From NCBI GenBank assembly GCA_024305405.1, contig JAKNDB010000079.1, forward strand, positions 1,050,001 through 1,114,000: a DNA stretch of 64,000 bases. Reading direction: 5' to 3'. A program made the translations under genes and the position numbers. Shown here one piece after another: positions 61,783 to 64,000 of the stretch; the stretch's first letter is position 1, and each line of letters starts with the position of its first letter. Under the pieces are notes generated by a model that was not told the origin of the DNA, ran no database searches, and saw only the letters and a list, made by a program, of their open reading frames with translations. The stretch comes from Dirofilaria immitis (taxonomy: Eukaryota > Nematoda > Chromadorea > Rhabditida > Onchocercidae).

Positions 61783-62190
61783 CTATCATTTTAATAATAG
61801 TAAATCATTACTGCTCAATATAAGCACAATATCTCATTTTTAATTTTATTACCAATAAAATAACTAATTAATTAAAATTTATTACTAAAACAATGTATAT
61901 AGAATTTCTTCAATTATTTCATTAAAATTTGATTTAAAAATAAGGACTGAAATATTGAATAATCGAAAAAACGAAATATCAATTATACAAAATACTAATA
62001 AAAATTCTATTATCAATAATATACAATTCTTCATTTGATAAATAAAATATTCATCTAATTAAGATTTGTTTAAATTAAAATAATAAAAATTTTGTATATT
62101 ATTGATAATTTTTTTATCATTTTAACAATAGTAAATCATTACTGCTCAACATAAACATAATATTTCATTTCTAATTTTATTACCAATAAA
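61783..62190. repeat. dispersed ~85-bp direct repeat
   Basis: The block at 61783-61870 (starting ATCATTTTAATAATAGTAAA, containing CATTACTGCTCAA and TTTTATTACCAATAAA) recurs at 62115-62200 with about eight differences. The copies are separated by about 250 bases. Confidence 0.85.
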
Positions 62191-62405
62191 GTAATTAATT
62201 AAATTTTAAAATGAAAGAAAAAGCGACGAAAGCTAAATTAATTCCTGAAAATTTATAATATTTCTTTATATTAAAATTAAAAAAATCAAAAAAATACTTT
62301 CAAATGAATTTTTTGAAAAAAAGTGAAAAACAAAGATGGTGAAATTAGAAAAAAATGCTACAAACGTATTCGTCGACTTTGAAATCCAATCATATCTATG
62401 TCAGC

Positions 62406-63637
62406 TTAATCACATCGTTCATGTCCAGAAATTAATGGATCTGATCCAAATTTAACTGCTTTCTTAATTTCCTAAAATTTATTTTTTTTATTTTAATTTT
62501 CTGAAATTATTTTTATTATAATTTAAAAGAAAAAGTATAACAAACCTTGAAGAAAATAGTTTTAGAAAATTTTAACAATTAGAAAATGTAATGTTAAAAA
62601 TAAATAATCAAATTAAGGAAAAAAGCAAATAATTTAATAATAATCATAATCTATTATCGCTTTAAACTTTTAAGCAATTCGAATGCTTAATGCTAAAATA
62701 AATAATAAATTTTTAATCGATAACTTAACTATCAATTTTATTAAAATTATGCAGAATTTATCAAAATTTTGAATATAACTGATACAGCTATTCAATAAAT
62801 ATTAGTAAAAAGAAAATTACAATCAAAACAATAATAATTCTAATAAATTCAATTACAAATATTTCATTCTGAATAAATTCGATTGTAATTCTTTCCATCA
62901 ATTTATTGTTCAAATAAATAATTATTTCATTTCTTCATACCTTTATCCAACAATCGTACACTGCAAGACCGCCGTGAGCGCTGAAATTTTCATCAATCCA
63001 TGTTCGATTGTAATACGATGATTTATAATAATTACCAGTATCACCCATTATTGTAGCAATTACTAATCGTTGATCATTGAAATTTGATGGATTACTATAA
63101 ATTAATTATCGAATAAATTTAATAAATATTCTAAAATAATAATAAGCTTCTAATTTTCCTTCTTTCATTTTTATTTAAAATTTTTTTTTGGAATTTTCTT
63201 ACAATCATTCATATCAAAATAATAAAAATATTATATAATTAATTGTATTACAATAAAAGATATGTTCATTATGTTTATTGTCATATTATAAAATAAATAT
63301 TGTATTTGAAATTAAAATTTGAATTAAAATTCTAAGCATTAATCGAAATCAACCGTTGAAAAAGATAATAGTTGAATTCTGCTATGGAATAGATTTCAAA
63401 TTATAAATTCATTTGTGTCCTTTATTTATATCACTTCAATCTTCTGCAGAAAATAAATCAATAAACAAATAAACAAAGCTTATTTACTTATGTGTTGCAG
63501 CTAAATGTAATGCTGCCATAAAATTGGTACCAGTACTGGTACCACCGTTTATACTAAATTGTTTTAAAACAGTCATTGCTGCGGTTGATGCAATATCCGG
63601 AATTTTAATAGTTCGATCAATTACTGCTCGTAACAAA
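62406..63637 (-). CDS. PLP-dependent cysteine-synthase/CBS-family protein, 3' part
   Basis: The last three exons of a minus-strand gene are present: 63637-63488, 63094-62941 and 62471-62406, giving about 121 C-terminal residues. The rest lies beyond 64000, including the PLP-lysine region. The segment DIASTAAMTVLKQF followed by INGGTSTGTNFMAALHLA has the layout of the fold-type II helix and phosphate-binding Gly/Ser/Thr loop (the GxSSGxNxxAA site of cysteine synthases). It is followed by RLVIATIMGDTGNYYKSSYY and NRTWIDENF, matching the VVxxLPDxGxxYxSxxF block. The protein ends ISGHERCD. No CBS regulatory domain follows, so it is closer to cysteine synthase-like (C. elegans CYSL) proteins than to full cystathionine beta-synthase. 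The substrate cannot be inferred from this part. Confidence 0.85.
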
Positions 63638-63819
63638 CTAAAAGTTTCAAAAAAATGAGAAATTAGTAAACTGGATTTTTAAATAAATTTCCTATTGTCA
63701 TTGTTATTAGTAAATTATTAGCAAATTATTTTTTGAATAATAAATTTAGAAATTTTATATTTTTCTATGTTTATTCTCAAAAATTATTAATATCTTACTA
63801 ATAATTGTATATCGATAAT

Positions 63820-63910
63820 AATAATGATAATAATAATAATAATGATAATAATATAGTAATAATGATGATAATAATAATAATTATAATAGTAAAATAATAA
63901 TAATAATAGC
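63820..63910. repeat. imperfect AAT/GATAAT tract
   Basis: AATAATAATGATAAT-type sequence within the intron upstream of the first visible exon of the PLP enzyme gene. Nothing else is visible in 63638-64000. Confidence 0.85.
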
Positions 63911-64000
63911 AATATTCTTGCTTAAATCATGTACAAATAATATACAAAATTTTCAGAAACAACGATACTATTAACTTTTATAGCATTAAATTTTATCCTT

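Larger units (their letters stand above)
60717..62405. other. 3' intergenic region with repeats
   Basis: Two convergent genes end on either side. Possible poly(A) signals are AATAAA at 60879 and 60912 for the plus-strand gene, and TTTATT at 62176-62181 (minus-strand AATAAA) for the PLP enzyme. The middle is filled by two repeat features listed separately. Confidence 0.55.

Overview
The window is a piece of a very AT-rich animal genome, most likely a parasitic nematode; a spirurid or filarial worm is my best guess, by inference. The signs are small exons with near-invariant GT...AG borders, T-rich acceptors ending TTTCAG, acceptor sites a few bases upstream of several start codons (as expected for spliced-leader trans-splicing), and a homeobox gene of the nematode lin-11 type. 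By eye about four bases in five outside exons are A or T, and simple-sequence repeats are abundant. There is no bacterial-style gene organisation, and I saw no transposase, rRNA, tRNA or CRISPR array.

Layout. 1-12043: no gene seen; long CA, GAA, TAA and GT tracts and degenerate tandem repeats. 12044-15664 (minus): a ten-exon gene for a REC114-like meiotic double-strand-break protein. 15665-18091: shared upstream region. 18092-20010 (plus): PSME3IP1/FAM192A (NIP30 family). 20399-20844: a weak candidate micro-gene. 20011-26334: otherwise gene-free, with unusual palindromic degenerate repeats and a dense microsatellite cluster. 26335-48714 (plus): the LIM-homeobox gene lin-11, ten exons over 22.4 kb with a 10.4 kb intron between the LIM and homeodomain parts. 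52435-54384: dCMP deaminase. 55159-57925: DNAJC8. 58969-60716: an unrecognised single-pass membrane protein with a Pro/Ser/Thr-rich stretch. These last three genes are collinear on the plus strand with short gaps. 62406-63637 (minus): the 3' end of a PLP-dependent cysteine-synthase-family gene that continues past the window.

The most striking pattern spans all genes. Every splice site is intact, yet twelve coding exons read correctly only if one base is added to a short homopolymer (mostly A-runs of 4-6). When this is done, all exon phases agree and conserved protein blocks appear in one frame. The simplest reading is consensus homopolymer error in a long-read assembly, so automated gene models here will be broken. 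A six-copy tandem repeat in lin-11 intron 3, whose units differ almost only in A-run length, shows the same thing. The most biologically interesting gene is the REC114-like protein, which has an SQ/TQ cluster and a C-terminal helix typical of that fast-evolving family.

The genes do not form one pathway. They cover meiotic break formation (REC114-like), proteasome regulation (PSME3IP1), neuronal and vulval patterning (lin-11), nucleotide metabolism (DCTD), splicing-linked chaperoning (DNAJC8) and sulphur amino-acid or PLP chemistry.
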